The notes under the pieces: model-generated
What the model saw: only the letters and a program-made list of their open reading frames with translations
Database searches by the model: none
What the model was told of the DNA's origin: nothing
Shown: in pieces, positions 45,304 to 57,500 of the stretch
How positions within the stretch are numbered: position 1 is the stretch's first letter
Layout: each line of letters opens with the position of its first letter
NCBI GenBank assembly: GCA_032622095.1
Contig: CP136061.1
Coordinates: 87,038,983-87,102,982, forward strand
Length of the DNA stretch: 64,000 nt
DNA from: Siphonodentalium dalli
Lineage: Eukaryota; Mollusca; Scaphopoda; Gadilida; Siphonodentaliidae
Direction: 5' to 3'
Translations under genes and position numbers: made by a program

Positions 45304-45531
45304 TACAGTAATGCTCTAATTAATCGACTCCATAACCACAGCAGAATTATGGGTAACTTTTTAGGATTTAGTCGGAAATATGGCTTAAATATAGCTTGTT
45401 GCCATTCATCGGAAAGCTCTCCCCGAGAGCTTTCCGATGAATGGCAACAAGCCATATTTCCGACTAAATCCTGAAAAGTTACCCATAATTCTGCTGTGGT
45501 TATGGAGTCGATTAATTAGGGCATTACTGTA
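45304..45531. mobile_element. TA-PAL MITE, complete
   Basis: TA-CAGTAATGCTCTAATTAATC to GATTAATTAGGGCATTACTG-TA, with centre AAGCTCTCCCCGAGAGCTTT. The left arm has an extra TATGGCTTAAATATAGC duplication. Confidence 0.9.
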
Positions 45532-45769
45532 TCTTCGACCTGCTTCTGATGCCGTTGAGTGCATGACCTACCGGTATCACAAGTGAAGCTTTGTCAAATC
45601 ATTTAGTGTACCCCAGCAAAATCCTAACACAATTGACCCAAAACGTGATTATCATAGACAAGAGATATAAAATACATAAATACATACAGTGGATATGCAC
45701 TTTGAAACACAGCATGTGATTGCAGATCTTCCCCAAACATGACACGTGTGATCTGTGATATTGTCCAAG

Positions 45770-46222
45770 CCTGAGTTTAGTGTGCCTGTCATTTGAAGAA
45801 TGAGGTCCCTAAAGGGTTAATTTAGTTATGCTATCCCGCATAACAGGCTAGCATCACCAAATTCACCCTCTGGGGACCTCATTCTGCATGGCCTCATCTG
45901 CTACGGGAGACATAAACTCAGATTGAAGTTCCCATAATATTATGATATACACCCATTGGGAACCTCGATTATGCAATGTGTTGTCTGCCAATTTGGGGAA
46001 ACAGAGAAACTAAACTAAAAAAGAAATAGAATCTATGTGAAGAAGTTTCTATAGAAATTTGATAATAAATAAACTTTCCAGAGCAGATGAAGAGGTCTAA
46101 GCAGAATGAGGTCCCTAGAGGGTGAATTTAGTGATGCTAGCCCGCTGTGCGGGATAGCGTCACTAAATACACCCTCTGGGGACCTTATTCTGTAAATAAC
46201 AGACATGCTAAACTCATCAGAC
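45770..46222. mobile_element. PAL-G MITE, complete long form
   Basis: Two PAL-G palindromes (45797-45890 and 46098-46192) surround a middle containing ACTAAACTAAAAAAGAAATA (46010-46029). This is the uninterrupted counterpart of the site hit by Helitron-like element 1. Confidence 0.85.
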
Positions 46223-46582
46223 CTGATGTTGTGACAGTGCACTGGAGGTCCGGGCTATAATACACAGCTGATAAGATCTCATGGTCAAGGTTTTGGAGTG
46301 GTCCTTCAGTTTGAAAGTTCAGCATATTTTGCATCAGATGCATCTAATCAGTAAAACTAATCAGCGTATTATATCTTGTTGATGGCATTTTCAACATAAG
46401 CCTCGACTATTATTATGACTCATAATGGATGTTTTTTTATTAAAAACTCATTCATATAGATAAAACTATGGTAAACAATCTAATGGGATGATAACATGCA
46501 ATGAGCTGTAGGGGACATCATAACCTGGAGGGTTGTCCGCCTGCTGTCCTTGTGTTCGGTCAAGGCCATTCAGGCCTGAGAA

Positions 46583-47010
46583 TACTTAGTGCAGAATGAG
46601 GTCCCCAGAGGGTGAATTTAGTGGTGCTATTGTGCATAGCAACCTAGCATCACTAAATTCACCATCTGAGGACCTCATTCTGCTTTGGCCTCATCTTCTC
46701 TGGAAAGTTTCTTTATTTTTCTTCACATAGATTCCATTTCTTATTTAGTTTAGTTTCTCTATATCCCCAAATTGGCAGACACACATTCCATAATCGAGGT
46801 TCCCAATGGGTGTACCGGTACATCACAATATTCACCATTTTGGAACTTCAATCTGAGTCTATGTTTCCCATGGCAGATGAGGCCATGCAGAATGAGGTCC
46901 CAAGAGGATGAATTTAGTGATGCCAGCCAACTATGCGGGATAGCATCACTAAATTCACCCTCTGGGGACCTCATTCTGCAAATAACAGGCACACTAAACT
47001 CAGGCTTGGA
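46583..47010. mobile_element. PAL-G MITE, long form, reverse orientation
   Basis: Two PAL-G palindromes (46592-46682 and 46888-46980) surround the same middle in reverse order (TTTCTTCACATAGATTCC). The end arm is GCACACTAAACTCAGGCTTG. Confidence 0.82.
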
Positions 47011-47149
47011 TACATTGTCCCAAACAAAATCTGAAGTGAATTAATCGATTGAATTTGTTTAGGAATACATGACCAAGGTGCGTTTTCCACAAAATTAGTA
47101 GATTCAACTATACATGTATGATGGAGGAATGACATTTTTATTTTTGCAT

Positions 47150-47317
47150 TTAACCCTTTCACGATGAGAGCTGCACTGGTGCAGCATTAAAGACCATGTG
47201 CCAGTGCATTTTCTTATATATGAGACCCCAAAAGGGAGCCTCACACATATAATAAGAGAATGCATTGGCACAGGCTTATCACAAAATTTCAGGAAGCTCC
47301 AGTCATGGAAGAGTTAA
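47150..47317. mobile_element. TTAA-flanked MITE (CATGA subtype), complete
   Basis: TTAACCCTTTCACGATGAGA to CCAGTCATGGAAGAGTTAA with one PAL-C-like palindrome inside. It is the most compact whole copy of this subtype in the window. Confidence 0.8.
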
Positions 47318-47493
47318 CCTTTTACCTGCTAAAGGACGTTATGACGTCGTGTCCTGGACTGTTACTTATTGCAATTTTCCAGTGGAAAAATTTAACGGGA
47401 ATATCACAAGAACCATAAAACTGACTCAGTTGAAATGCTATTATCGTTCACAATCGTGGAACATCATACACTATTTGAAACTTGAGATACAGT

Positions 47494-47655
47494 TACAGTA
47501 ATGCCATAAACAATATGGCCTGTTGCCATTCATCGGAAAGCTCTCACTGAGAGCTTTCTGATGAATGGCAACAAGCCATATTTCCAACTAAATACTGAAA
47601 AATTACCCATAATTCTGCTGTGGTTAAGGAGTCAATTATTTAGGGCATTACTGTA
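47494..47655. mobile_element. TA-PAL MITE with deleted left arm
   Basis: TA-CAGTAATGCCATAAACA, a jump to ATATGGCCTGTTGCCATTCA, centre AAGCTCTCACTGAGAGCTTT, then the full right arm to GGGCATTACTG-TA. Confidence 0.85.
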
Positions 47656-48384
47656 TTCCAATGCACCAAAATCTGAGTTCAATTTATGAGTAATGGCCTA
47701 TTGCTACAGTAGTGTGCTGAAGTAGGTCCATAGGACCATATAGCACAAGACATGCATTTTTACGTCCGTAATAATTACAGACATCATAGCAGCAAAAACT
47801 TAGTTAAACAAGTTTGGGCAACTGCTATTATAAGGGAATATATTTCTGCCCTCTCAATTCAAATTTTTTGGCTTCGGCTATCTGCTACAGCAACCATTGC
47901 CATGATTTACGAACCCATCCTATTTTTTGTCCAATTTTTTGTAAAAAAAATTCAACTTTTCATTGATTGGTTTATGTTCATGATCTCAAGAAAACCTCAA
48001 AATGAAAGTCTTCACCATCGACTATTACAAACGTGAGAAAATAGCAGATGGTAAAGACTTTCCTCATGAGGTTTTCTCCCCCCCCCCCCTGTTTCAACTG
48101 TTATTTGGGAAGAAATACTATTAGTCGTATCAATTGAATAAAACTTATTTCCAAAAATTATGAAATTCATATAAATTTCCAATATTTGTCTTAAAGTTAT
48201 TATTATTTTTTTTCCCCTCCTGCATCTGTTTTTCCACACAAATGTTTGTAAACCAGGCTATGAAATTGTTGAGGGCAGCAATATATTCTCTTATAATTTG
48301 ATATGCGAGTCCCCTATAGGGAGCCTTGCAAATATAAACGTGTACATGCTCATGTATGTTAAGATTGTGTACATATACTTACAT
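47656..48384. other. no gene recognised; one small inverted repeat
   Basis: AAAACCTCAAAATGAAAGTC (47992-48011) is inverted near 48052-48076 (AAAGACTTTCCTCATGAGGT). Open frames on both strands here (up to 94 codons) show no motif. Confidence 0.45.
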
Positions 48385-48904
48385 GTATATGCCTGTGTTT
48401 TATCTTATTTTATCTTTAATACAATTCAGCTGTATTTTAGTGATACATGTACATGTACCCCGCTGGACAAAACAAGTGTCCATTGGCACCGCGGTGTATT
48501 TGCCGTTCGGCTGAGGTGTCAGAGTTTGTAACTGCAGTTGAGCACCGCGGCCAAACGGCAAGTACACTGCGGCCAAACGGCAAGTTCACTGCGGCCAAAA
48601 GGCAACTACCCTCGCGGTCGAATGGCATGTACACCGTGGATAGATTTCTGGTTTGTATTCTCTTTTTTCAGTTTGATGAAAGTACACCGTAGCAACTGCA
48701 CCATGCCGAATGGCAATTACACCGCGGCCCAACTGTAGTTAGCCGGTGGAGCCGCGGTGTAGTTGCATTTCGGCCGCGGTGGCAACGCTAACCGCACCGC
48801 AGTTAAGTGGACACTTGTTTTGTCAAGCAGGGTATATGCCTGTGTTTTATCTTATTTTATCTTTAATACAATTCATCTGTATTTCGGTGATACATGTACA
48901 TGTA
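48385..48904. repeat. 73-bp direct repeats flanking a GC-richer inverted-repeat element
   Basis: GTATATGCCTGTGTTTTATC...CATGTACATGTA occurs at 48385-48457 and 48832-48904, with three differences. Between them lies an element with inverted termini CCCCGCTGGACAAAACAAGT and ACTTGTTTTGTCAAGCAGGG, flanked by TA. Its interior has repeats of about 22 bp around CCGCGGCCAAACGGCAA. Confidence 0.85.
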
Positions 48905-48945
48905 ATATCAACCCTTGTAATTAGGAAAAATTTCTCACAGCAAAC

Positions 48946-49336
48946 TTAACCCTTTACCCCAACAAACCGGCCAAATAAAGCTTCAACAGCCTAAAATATC
49001 TTCGGTCTGTCTCAATAGAACCATACAAATATGGATATCATTGGAACCGGCTCCTTGACCACATTGTGATAGTTACAGTTATGCCCTGTGCCAATGCATT
49101 CTCTTATATATGCGAGTCGACCATAGGTCGCCTCGCATATATAAGAGAATGCATTGGCCTAAAAAAAATCTTTTTTTAACACTTTTTACCATTTTTTCTT
49201 ACATTCTTTAACAATTTTATAATTTTTAATGTGTTAAGCCAATGCATTCTCTTATATATGCGAGGCGACCTATGGTCGACTCGCATATATAAGAGAATGC
49301 ATTGGCACAGGGCCCTTCTGTTGGGTAAAGGGTTAA
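48946..49336. mobile_element. TTAA-flanked piggyBac-like MITE with two PAL-C palindromes, reverse orientation
   Basis: TTAACCCTTTACCCCAACAA to TTGGGTAAAGGGTTAA. It is the inverse of the 5820-6220 element and very similar to it. Confidence 0.88.
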
Positions 49337-49623
49337 TGCTGTGGCATGTTAGATTCCACATGTTGCCATGGCATTGCTTATAGCCGTGGCCAATTTCGAG
49401 GACGGTAACAAGATATCAAACATTACTTACTTGGTTGGCAAGAATACATATCAACCTCATCCCAATTACCAGGGGTGAATGTAGACAAATAAAAATCACA
49501 ATAATTTGTTTTTAAATCTCCAAATATCATTCACTATTAATTATCTGACCAGGCTGACAAGAGGCAACTTATGGTGAATTAAACAAAAGTTAAAATGAGC
49601 AGACTGGCTTCATTACCATCATT

Positions 49624-49683
49624 TAAATAGTCATGCATTGGCACAGGGCCCTTCTGTTGGGTAAAGGGTTAAATAGTCATGCA
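49624..49683. mobile_element. short end-fragment of TTAA element flanked by a direct repeat
   Basis: AAATAGTCATGCAT appears at 49624-49637 and again at 49671-49684. Between the two is the last 35 bp of the 2204-type element (TTGGCACAGGGCCCTTCTGT...GGGTTAA). Confidence 0.6.
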
Positions 49684-50046
49684 TGTCCAAATGGCAATTC
49701 ACAGGTACTGATATAAATAGGACAATTTATAATAAAAGAACATACCTAACAAGTAAATTACAAACAATACAAAGGAATATCAAGGAGGTGCTGACAATGC
49801 TTTTTTTATGAGACTCAATTGGGTGTGAATGAGACTGAAATTTGAGCTTATTATCAAAGTAATAAATCGATGATAATTATGGCCTTATGGGATTAACAAA
49901 GGTCAGGATTAACAAAGGTCATCTTAGTTGAAATTTAAGCTATGGTTGGCCGGGCTCCTCCCCAAAGTGACCCCAGGCACTGTCCTTCTGTCCTATGTTA
50001 AGATTATGTAATTAATGTTATGCAGTACACCTGTATTTTACCTTAT

Positions 50047-50170
50047 TTAACCCTTTCAGTGCCAAGACCGATTTCCATCAATGTATCACATTATTATAAT
50101 CAATTAATTTGAAAAATGATCAAGGAAAAATGGGTTGATACAAAATCGGACTTGGCACTGAAAGGGTTAA
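50047..50170. mobile_element. TTAA-flanked MITE (CAGTGCCA subtype), minimal copy
   Basis: TTAACCCTTTCAGTGCCAAG to CTTGGCACTGAAAGGGTTAA, 124 bp, with no PAL-C inside. It shows that the termini can exist without the core. Confidence 0.85.
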
Positions 50171-50439
50171 ATGTTAAGCTTGATAAGCCTTTTTATGAGA
50201 CTCAAGTGGGTGTGAACCTGAGACTGTTAGCATATGTGTTAAATAGATGACAATTTAATATGCCCCCAGCAATTTTTGCCAAATGGATTAACAATTAAAG
50301 GTCATCTGAGTTTAATATTAAAGGAATTAGTCTCTCAAATTTAAATTTTTTTTATCGTCATAATAATAATAATATATGTCTAACAGACCCATTTCGCCAA
50401 GAAAATTCAAAATCGAGCAGATAGTATTTATATTATTAT

Positions 50440-50660
50440 GATATTAAAAAAATCGCGGAAATATCCGAAGTCAGTCAATGAGTGCGATCACATGACCACA
50501 ACGCGGTCACATGACCGATCATCTGCATCGACTCTTACTGATGACAGCGGTGGGTGGAGCTAGAATTAATTCCGCCAATCGCTTAACGATTTGATAAATT
50601 ACGCTGGATAATTACCTAAGCCTTTATGATAAATAGCGATCTCGGAATAAAACTGTTTGA
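50440..50660. promoter_or_regulatory. CG-containing patch with two TCACATGA E-boxes
   Basis: GATCACATGACC (50486-50497) and GGTCACATGACC (50505-50516) lie 19 bp apart, each matching the MITF/TFE-type E-box TCACATGA. CG dinucleotides are denser than nearby. It could be a promoter or enhancer, possibly of TBC1D25 on the minus strand, but no exon was found beside it. Confidence 0.25.
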
Positions 50661-51334
50661 ATGTGCTGAATTATGAACTGGCTTTACTAGAATGTGGATT
50701 ATATAACGAATAATGATGGCTAAAATGCACTTTGATGCGATAAAAGTTATTTGAAATGAGATTAATTTACGCAGAAATGCAATGAGCGAGCGGAATTTCG
50801 TGCAAAACTAATTTAACTGTTTCTGAAAGAATACAAGTTAGGCCATATACCGGTACTTCATTCTTCGTTGTATGGTACCAATTTCGGAAGCTAGTTTACA
50901 CATTAGTGTCACCCCGTTGTGCGCTATATGCGTACAATTAATTACAAATGGGTGTGATTAAAAAGGTGGTAGTTATTGTACTAGTACATGTATCATGATG
51001 GCTTGAATTCGTCATAATAATGTACCTGTCTGTTTCTTCACACAAAACATTTTGTGTGGAGAAGTGCACGACTGTGAACAGCTTGCTAAAATCCTTCCAG
51101 TCAAGATCGATAAGTGAGTAAACAAAATAATTCACTCGAATACACAACAGACTGTTGAAACTACAATACTTATTAGTTAGGCTGCAGTTTGGCATAACGA
51201 TATTTTTTTAATTGAAGGCTAGCCTGGCATTGTTTTTCAGTTTGTTGTTTGTTTTATTTTACGTTTTGATGGCACATATTCACTTTCTAGAGAGGATTTT
51301 TTTTTAATTGTTAGCATAGAAAAACTCCAATGAT

Positions 51335-51501
51335 TGCCTCTAATAAAGAGCGTCCATGTTTTCGTCGCGGTGTAGACAATAAAGAGCGTTCTCAATTATG
51401 AACGTGCTCTATTTCAATGTCATGGGTGATTTTGTATGTGGTATTGTGACAATTAAATATAAAGAGCGTCCATGCTTCCGTCTCCCAATAGCGATAGACA
51501 A
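51335..51501. repeat. repeated AATAAAGAGCGT units beside element 3
   Basis: AATAAAGAGCGTCCATG or close variants occur at about 51341, 51379 and 51459, and again just right of element 3 at 62735. One copy (51374-51400) preserves the uninterrupted insertion site of element 3. Confidence 0.7.
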
Positions 51502-54500
51502 TGAAAGTGTCAATGACACTGTAGCTCAACTTGGAAAGGGAATAATTTAATATATTACAGTCAATGGAGCGATTAGGAATGTGGAAAGTTGAATGTCTAA
51601 TACTAGTTTATAGACATGAAGAGAAAAGTAAAATCCAAGATGGCTGCTGGCGGCCATGTTTTCGGCCGAATGACCCCAAAATGAGTCGTTCCCATCTACA
51701 TGTCATTGTTAACATCAATGACAAATTTTATGACGATCAGACTAAAGGTACGACCTGTAGCCCATGCTATAGAATTTAGTCATACAAAGAGTAAAATCCA
51801 AGATGGCTTCTGGCGGCCATGTTTTTTGGCCGATTGACCCCAAAATGACTCGTTCCAATCTACATGTCATTGTTAACATCCATGACAAATTTGATGATGA
51901 TCAGACTAAAGGTACGACCTGTAGCCCATGCTAAAGAATTTAGTCATACAAAGAGTAAAATCCAAGATGGCTGCTGGCGGCCACGTTTTTTCCGCCAAAT
52001 GACCCCAAAATTACTCGTTTCCATCTACATATCAACATTAACATCCAGGACAAATTTCATGATGATCAGACGAATCGTACGACCTGTGGCCCGTGCTAAT
52101 GGATTAAATTTTGAAATCCAAGATGGCCGCTGGCGGCCATGTTTTTTGTCTGAATGACCCCAAAATGACTTGTTCCCATTTACATTCCAATTTCAACAGC
52201 CATGAAAATTTTTATGATGATCAGACTAAAGGTACGACCTGTAGCCCGTGCTAAAGGATTTAGTCATACAAAGAGTAAAATCCAAGATGGCTGCTGGCGG
52301 CCATCTTTTTTGGCCGAATGACCCCAAAATGACTCGTTCCCATCTACATGTCATTATTAACATTCACGAAAAATTTTATGATGATCAGACTAAAGATACA
52401 ACCTGTAGTCCGTGCTAAAGGATTTAGTCATACAAAGAGTAAAATCCAAGATGGCTGCTGGCGACCATGTTTTTTGGCCGATTGACCCCAAGATTACTCG
52501 TTCCCATCTACATGTCATTGTTAACATCCATGACAAATTTTATGATGATCAGACTAAAGGTACGACCTGCAGCCCGTGATAAAGAATTTAGTCATACAAA
52601 GAGTAAAATCTAAGATGGCTGCTGGTGGCCATGTTTTTTGGCCGAATGACCCCAAAATTACTCGTTCCCATCTACATGTAAATATTATCATCCATGACAA
52701 ATTTCATGATGATCAGACAATCAGTACGACCTGTGGCCCGTGCTAATGGATTAAATTTTGAAATCCAAGATGGCCGCTGGCGGCCATGTTTTTTGTCCGA
52801 ATGACCCCAAAATGACTCGTTCCCATCTACATTCCAATATCAACAGCCATGACAAATTTTATAATGATCAGACTAAAGGTACGACCTGTAGCCCGTGCTA
52901 AAGGATTTAGTCATACAAAGAGTAAAATCCAAGATGGCTGCTGACGGCCATGTTTTTTGGCCGAATGACCCCAAAATGACTCGTTCCCATCTACATGTCA
53001 TTATTAACATTCTTGACAAATTTTATGATGATCAGACTAAAAGTAGGACCTGTAGCCCGTGCTAAAGGATTTAGTCATGCAAAGAGTAAAATCCAAGACG
53101 GCTGCTGGCGGCCATGTTTTTAGGCCGATTGACCCCAAAATGACTCGTTCCAATCTACATGTCATTGTTAACATCCATGACAAATTTGATGATGATCAGA
53201 CTAAAGGTACCACCTGTAGCCCGTGCTAAAGAATGTAGTCATACAAAGAGTAAAATCCAAGATGGCTGCTGGCGGCCATGTTTTTGGGCCGAATGACCCC
53301 AAAATTACTCGTTCCCATCTACATGTCAATATTAACATCCATGACAAATTTCATGACGATCAGACGAACAGTGCGACCTGTGGCCCGTGCTAATGGATTG
53401 AATTTTGAAAACAAAGATGGCCACTGGCGGCCATGTTTTTTGTCCGAATGACCCCAAAATGACTCGTTCCCATCTACATTCCAATTTCAACAACCATGAT
53501 AAATTTCATGATTATCAGACTAAAGGTACGACCTGTAGCCGGTGGTAAAGGATTTAGTCATACAAAGAGTAAAATCCAAGATGGCTGCTGGCGGCCATGT
53601 TTTTTGCCCGAATAACCCAAAAATGACTCGTTCCCATCTACATGTCATTGTTAACATCCATGACAAATTTTATGACGATCTGACTAAAGGTACGACCTGT
53701 AGCCCGTGCTAAAGTATTTAGTCATACAAAGAGTAAAATCCAAGATGGCTGCTGGCGGCCATCTTTTTTGGCCGAATGACCCCAAAATAACTCGTTCCCA
53801 TCTACATGTCATTATTAACATTCTTGACAAATTTTATGATGATCAGACTAAAAGTAGGACCTGTAGCCCGTGCTAAAGGATTTAGTCATGCAAAGAGTAA
53901 AATCCAAGACGGCTGCTGGCGGCCATGTTTTTTGGCCGAATGACCCCAAAATGACTCGTTCCCATCTACATGTCATTATTAACATTCTTGACAAATTTTA
54001 TGATGATCAGACTAAAAGTAGGACCTGTAGCCCGTGCTAAAGGATTTAGTCATGCAAAGAGTAAAATCCAAGACGGCTGCTGGCGGCCATGTTTGTTGGC
54101 CGATTGACCCCAAAATGACTCGTTCCAATCTACATGTCATTGTTAACATCCATGACAAATTTGATGATGATCAGACTAAAGGTACGACCTGTAGCCCGTG
54201 CTAAAGAATTTAGTCATACAAAGAGTAAAATCCAAGATGGCTGCTGGCGGCCATGTTTTTGGGCCGAATGACCCCAAAATTACTCGTTCCCATCTACATG
54301 TCAATATTAACATCCATGACAAATTTCATGACGATCAGACGAACAGTGCGACCTGTGGCCCGTGCTAATGGATTGAATTTTGAAAACAAAGATGGCCACT
54401 GGCGGCCATGTTTTTTGTCCGAATGACCCCAAAATGACTCGTTCCCATCTACATTCCAATTTCAACAACCATGATAAATTTCATGATTATCAGACTAAAG

Positions 54501-57500
54501 GTACGACCTGTAGCCCGTGCTAAAGGATTTAGTCATACAAAGAGTAAAATCCAAGATGACTGCTGGCGGCCATGTTTTTTGCCCGAATAACCCAAAAATG
54601 ACTCGTTCCCATCTACATGTCATTGTTAACATCCATGACAAATTTTATGACGATCTGACTAAAGGTACGACCTGCAGCCCGTGCTAAAGGATTTAGTCAT
54701 ACAAAGAGTAAAATCCAAGATGGCTGCTGGCGGCCATCTTTTTTGGCCGAATGGCCCCAAAATGACTCGTTCCCATCTACATGTCATTATTAACATTCAT
54801 GAAAAATTTTATGATGATCAGACTAAAGATACAACCTGTAGCCCGTGCTAAAGGATTTAGTCATACAAAGAGTAAAATCCAAGATGGCTGCTGGCGACCA
54901 TGTTTTTTGGCCGATTGACCCCAAAATTACTCGTTCCCATCTACATGTCATTGTTAACATCCATGACAAATTTTATGATGATCAGACTAAAGGTACGACC
55001 TGCAGCCCGTGATAAAGAATTTAGTCATACAAAGAGTAAAATCTAAGATGGCTGCTGGTGGCCATGTTTTTTGGCCGAATGACCCCAAAATTACTCGTTC
55101 CCATCTACATGTAAATATTATCATCCATGACAAATTTCATGATGATCAGACAATCAGTACGACCTGTGGCCCGTGCTAATGGATTAAATTTTGAAATCCA
55201 AGATGGCAGCTGGCGGCCATGTTTTTTGTCCGAATGACCCCAAAATGACTCGTTCCCATCTACATTCCAATATCAACAGCCATGACAAATTTTATAATGA
55301 TCAGACTAAAGGTACGACCTGTAGCCCGTGCTAAAGGATTTAGTCATACAAAGAGTAAAATCCAAGATGGCTGCTGACGGCCATGTTTTTTGGCCGAATG
55401 ACCCCAAAATGACTCGTTCCCATCTACATGTCATTATTAACATTCTTGACAAATTTTATGATGATCAGACTAAAAGTAGGACCTGTAGCCCGTGCTAAAG
55501 GATTTAGTCATGCAAAGAGTAAAATCCAAGACGGCTGCTGGCGGCCATGTTTTTTACCCGATTGACCCCAAAATGACTCGTTCCAATCTACATGTCATTG
55601 TTAACATCCATGACAAATTTGATGATGATCAGACTAAAGGTACCACCTGTAGCCCGTGCTAAAGAATGTAGTCATACAAAGAGTAAAATCCAAGATGGCT
55701 GCTGGCGGCCATGTTTTTGGGCCGAATGACCCCAAAATTACTCGTTTCCATCTACATATCAACATTAACATCCAGGACAAATTTCATGATGATCAGACGA
55801 ATCGTACGACCTGTGGCCCGTGCTAATGGATTAAATTTTGAAATCCAAGATGGCCGCTGGCGGCCATGTTTTTTGTCTGAATGACCCCAAAATGACTTGT
55901 TCCCATTTACATTCCAATTTCAACAGCCATGAAAATTTTTATGATGATCAGACTAAAGGTACGACCTGTAGCCCGTGCTAAAGGATTTAGTCATACAAAG
56001 AGTAAAATCCAAGATGGCTGCTGGCGGCCATCTTTTTTGGCCGAATGACCCCAAAATGACTCGTTCCCATCTACATGTCATTATTAACATTCACGAAAAA
56101 TTTTATGATGATCAGACTAAAGATACAACCTGTAGTCCGTGCTAAAGGATTTAGTCATACAAAGAGTAAAATCCAAGATGGCTGCTGGCGACCATGTTTT
56201 TTGGCCGATTGACCCCAAGATTACTCGTTCCCATCTACATGTCATTGTTAACATCCATGACAAATTTTATGATGATCAGACTAAAGGTACGACCTGCAGC
56301 CCGTGATAAAGAATTTAGTCATACAAAGAGTAAAATCTAAGATGGCTGCTGGTGGCCATGTTTTTTGGCCGAATGACCCCAAAATTACTCGTTCCCATCT
56401 ACATGTAAATATTATCATCCATGACAAATTTCATGATGATCAGACAATCAGTACGACCTGTGGCCCGTGCTAATGGATTAAATTTTGAAATCCAAGATGG
56501 CCGCTGGCGGCCATGTTTTTTGTCCGAATGACCCCAAAATGACTCGTTCCCATCTACATTCCAATATCAACAGCCATGACAAATTTTATAATGATCAGAC
56601 TAAAGGTACGACCTGTAGCCCGTGCTAAAGGATTTAGTCATACAAAGAGTAAAATCCAAGATGGCTGCTGACGGCCATGTTTTTTGGCCGAATGACCCCA
56701 AAATGACTCGTTCCCATCTACATGTCATTATTAACATTCTTGACAAATTTTATGATGATCAGACTAAAAGTAGGACCTGTAGCCCGTGCTAAAGGATTTA
56801 GTCATGCAAAGAGTAAAATCCAAGACGGCTGCTGGCGGCCATGTTTTTAGGCCGATTGACCCCAAAATGACTCGTTCCAATCTACATGTCATTGTTAACA
56901 TCCATGACAAATTTGATGATGATCAGACTAAAGGTACCACCTGTAGCCCGTGCTAAAGAATGTAGTCATACAAAGAGTAAAATCCAAGATGGCTGCTGGC
57001 GGCCATGTTTTTGGGCCGAATGACCCCAAAATTACTCGTTCCCATCTACATGTCAATATTAACATCCATGACAAATTTCATGACGATCAGACGAACAGTG
57101 CGACCTGTGGCCCGTGCTAATGGATTGAATTTTGAAAACAAAGATGGCCACTGGCGGCCATGTTTTTTGTCCGAATGACCCCAAAATGACTCGTTCCCAT
57201 CTACATTCCAATTTCAACAACCATGATAAATTTCATGATTATCAGACTAAAGGTACGACCTGTAGCCGGTGCTAAAGGATTTAGTCATACAAAGAGTAAA
57301 ATCCAAGATGGCTGCTGGCGGCCATGTTTTTTGCCCGAATAACCCAAAAATGACTCGTTCCCATCTACATGTCATTGTTAACATCCATGACAAATTTTAT
57401 GACGATCTGACTAAAGGTACGACCTGTAGCCCGTGCTAAAGTATTTAGTCATACAAAGAGTAAAATCCAAGATGGCTGCTGGCGGCCATCTTTTTTGGCC

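Noticed and set aside
6221-47044. Recurring peptide RMRSPEGEFSDA...LNSPSGDLIL in many open frames on both strands
   Set aside because: It is the translation of the PAL-G palindrome. Being palindromic, it gives nearly the same peptide on both strands, which is not expected of a real protein family.
1333-49361. Recurring peptide CANAFSYICE...IRECIGL and its opposite-strand forms
   Set aside because: It comes from the PAL-C palindrome in MITEs; the frames have no start context, no conservation and no domain.
50938-51195. Minus-strand frame LIDLDWKDFSKLFTVVHFST as a TBC1D25 upstream exon
   Set aside because: The only donor after it (AGACAG|GTACAT) gives the wrong phase for the exon at 40420, and no similarity to the family is visible.
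28434-52157. Repeated 60-97 codon frames with SKIQDGCWRPCF-like peptides
   Set aside because: They are monomers of the tandem arrays read through; frames break with the 155/164-bp units and substitutions do not favour synonymous sites.
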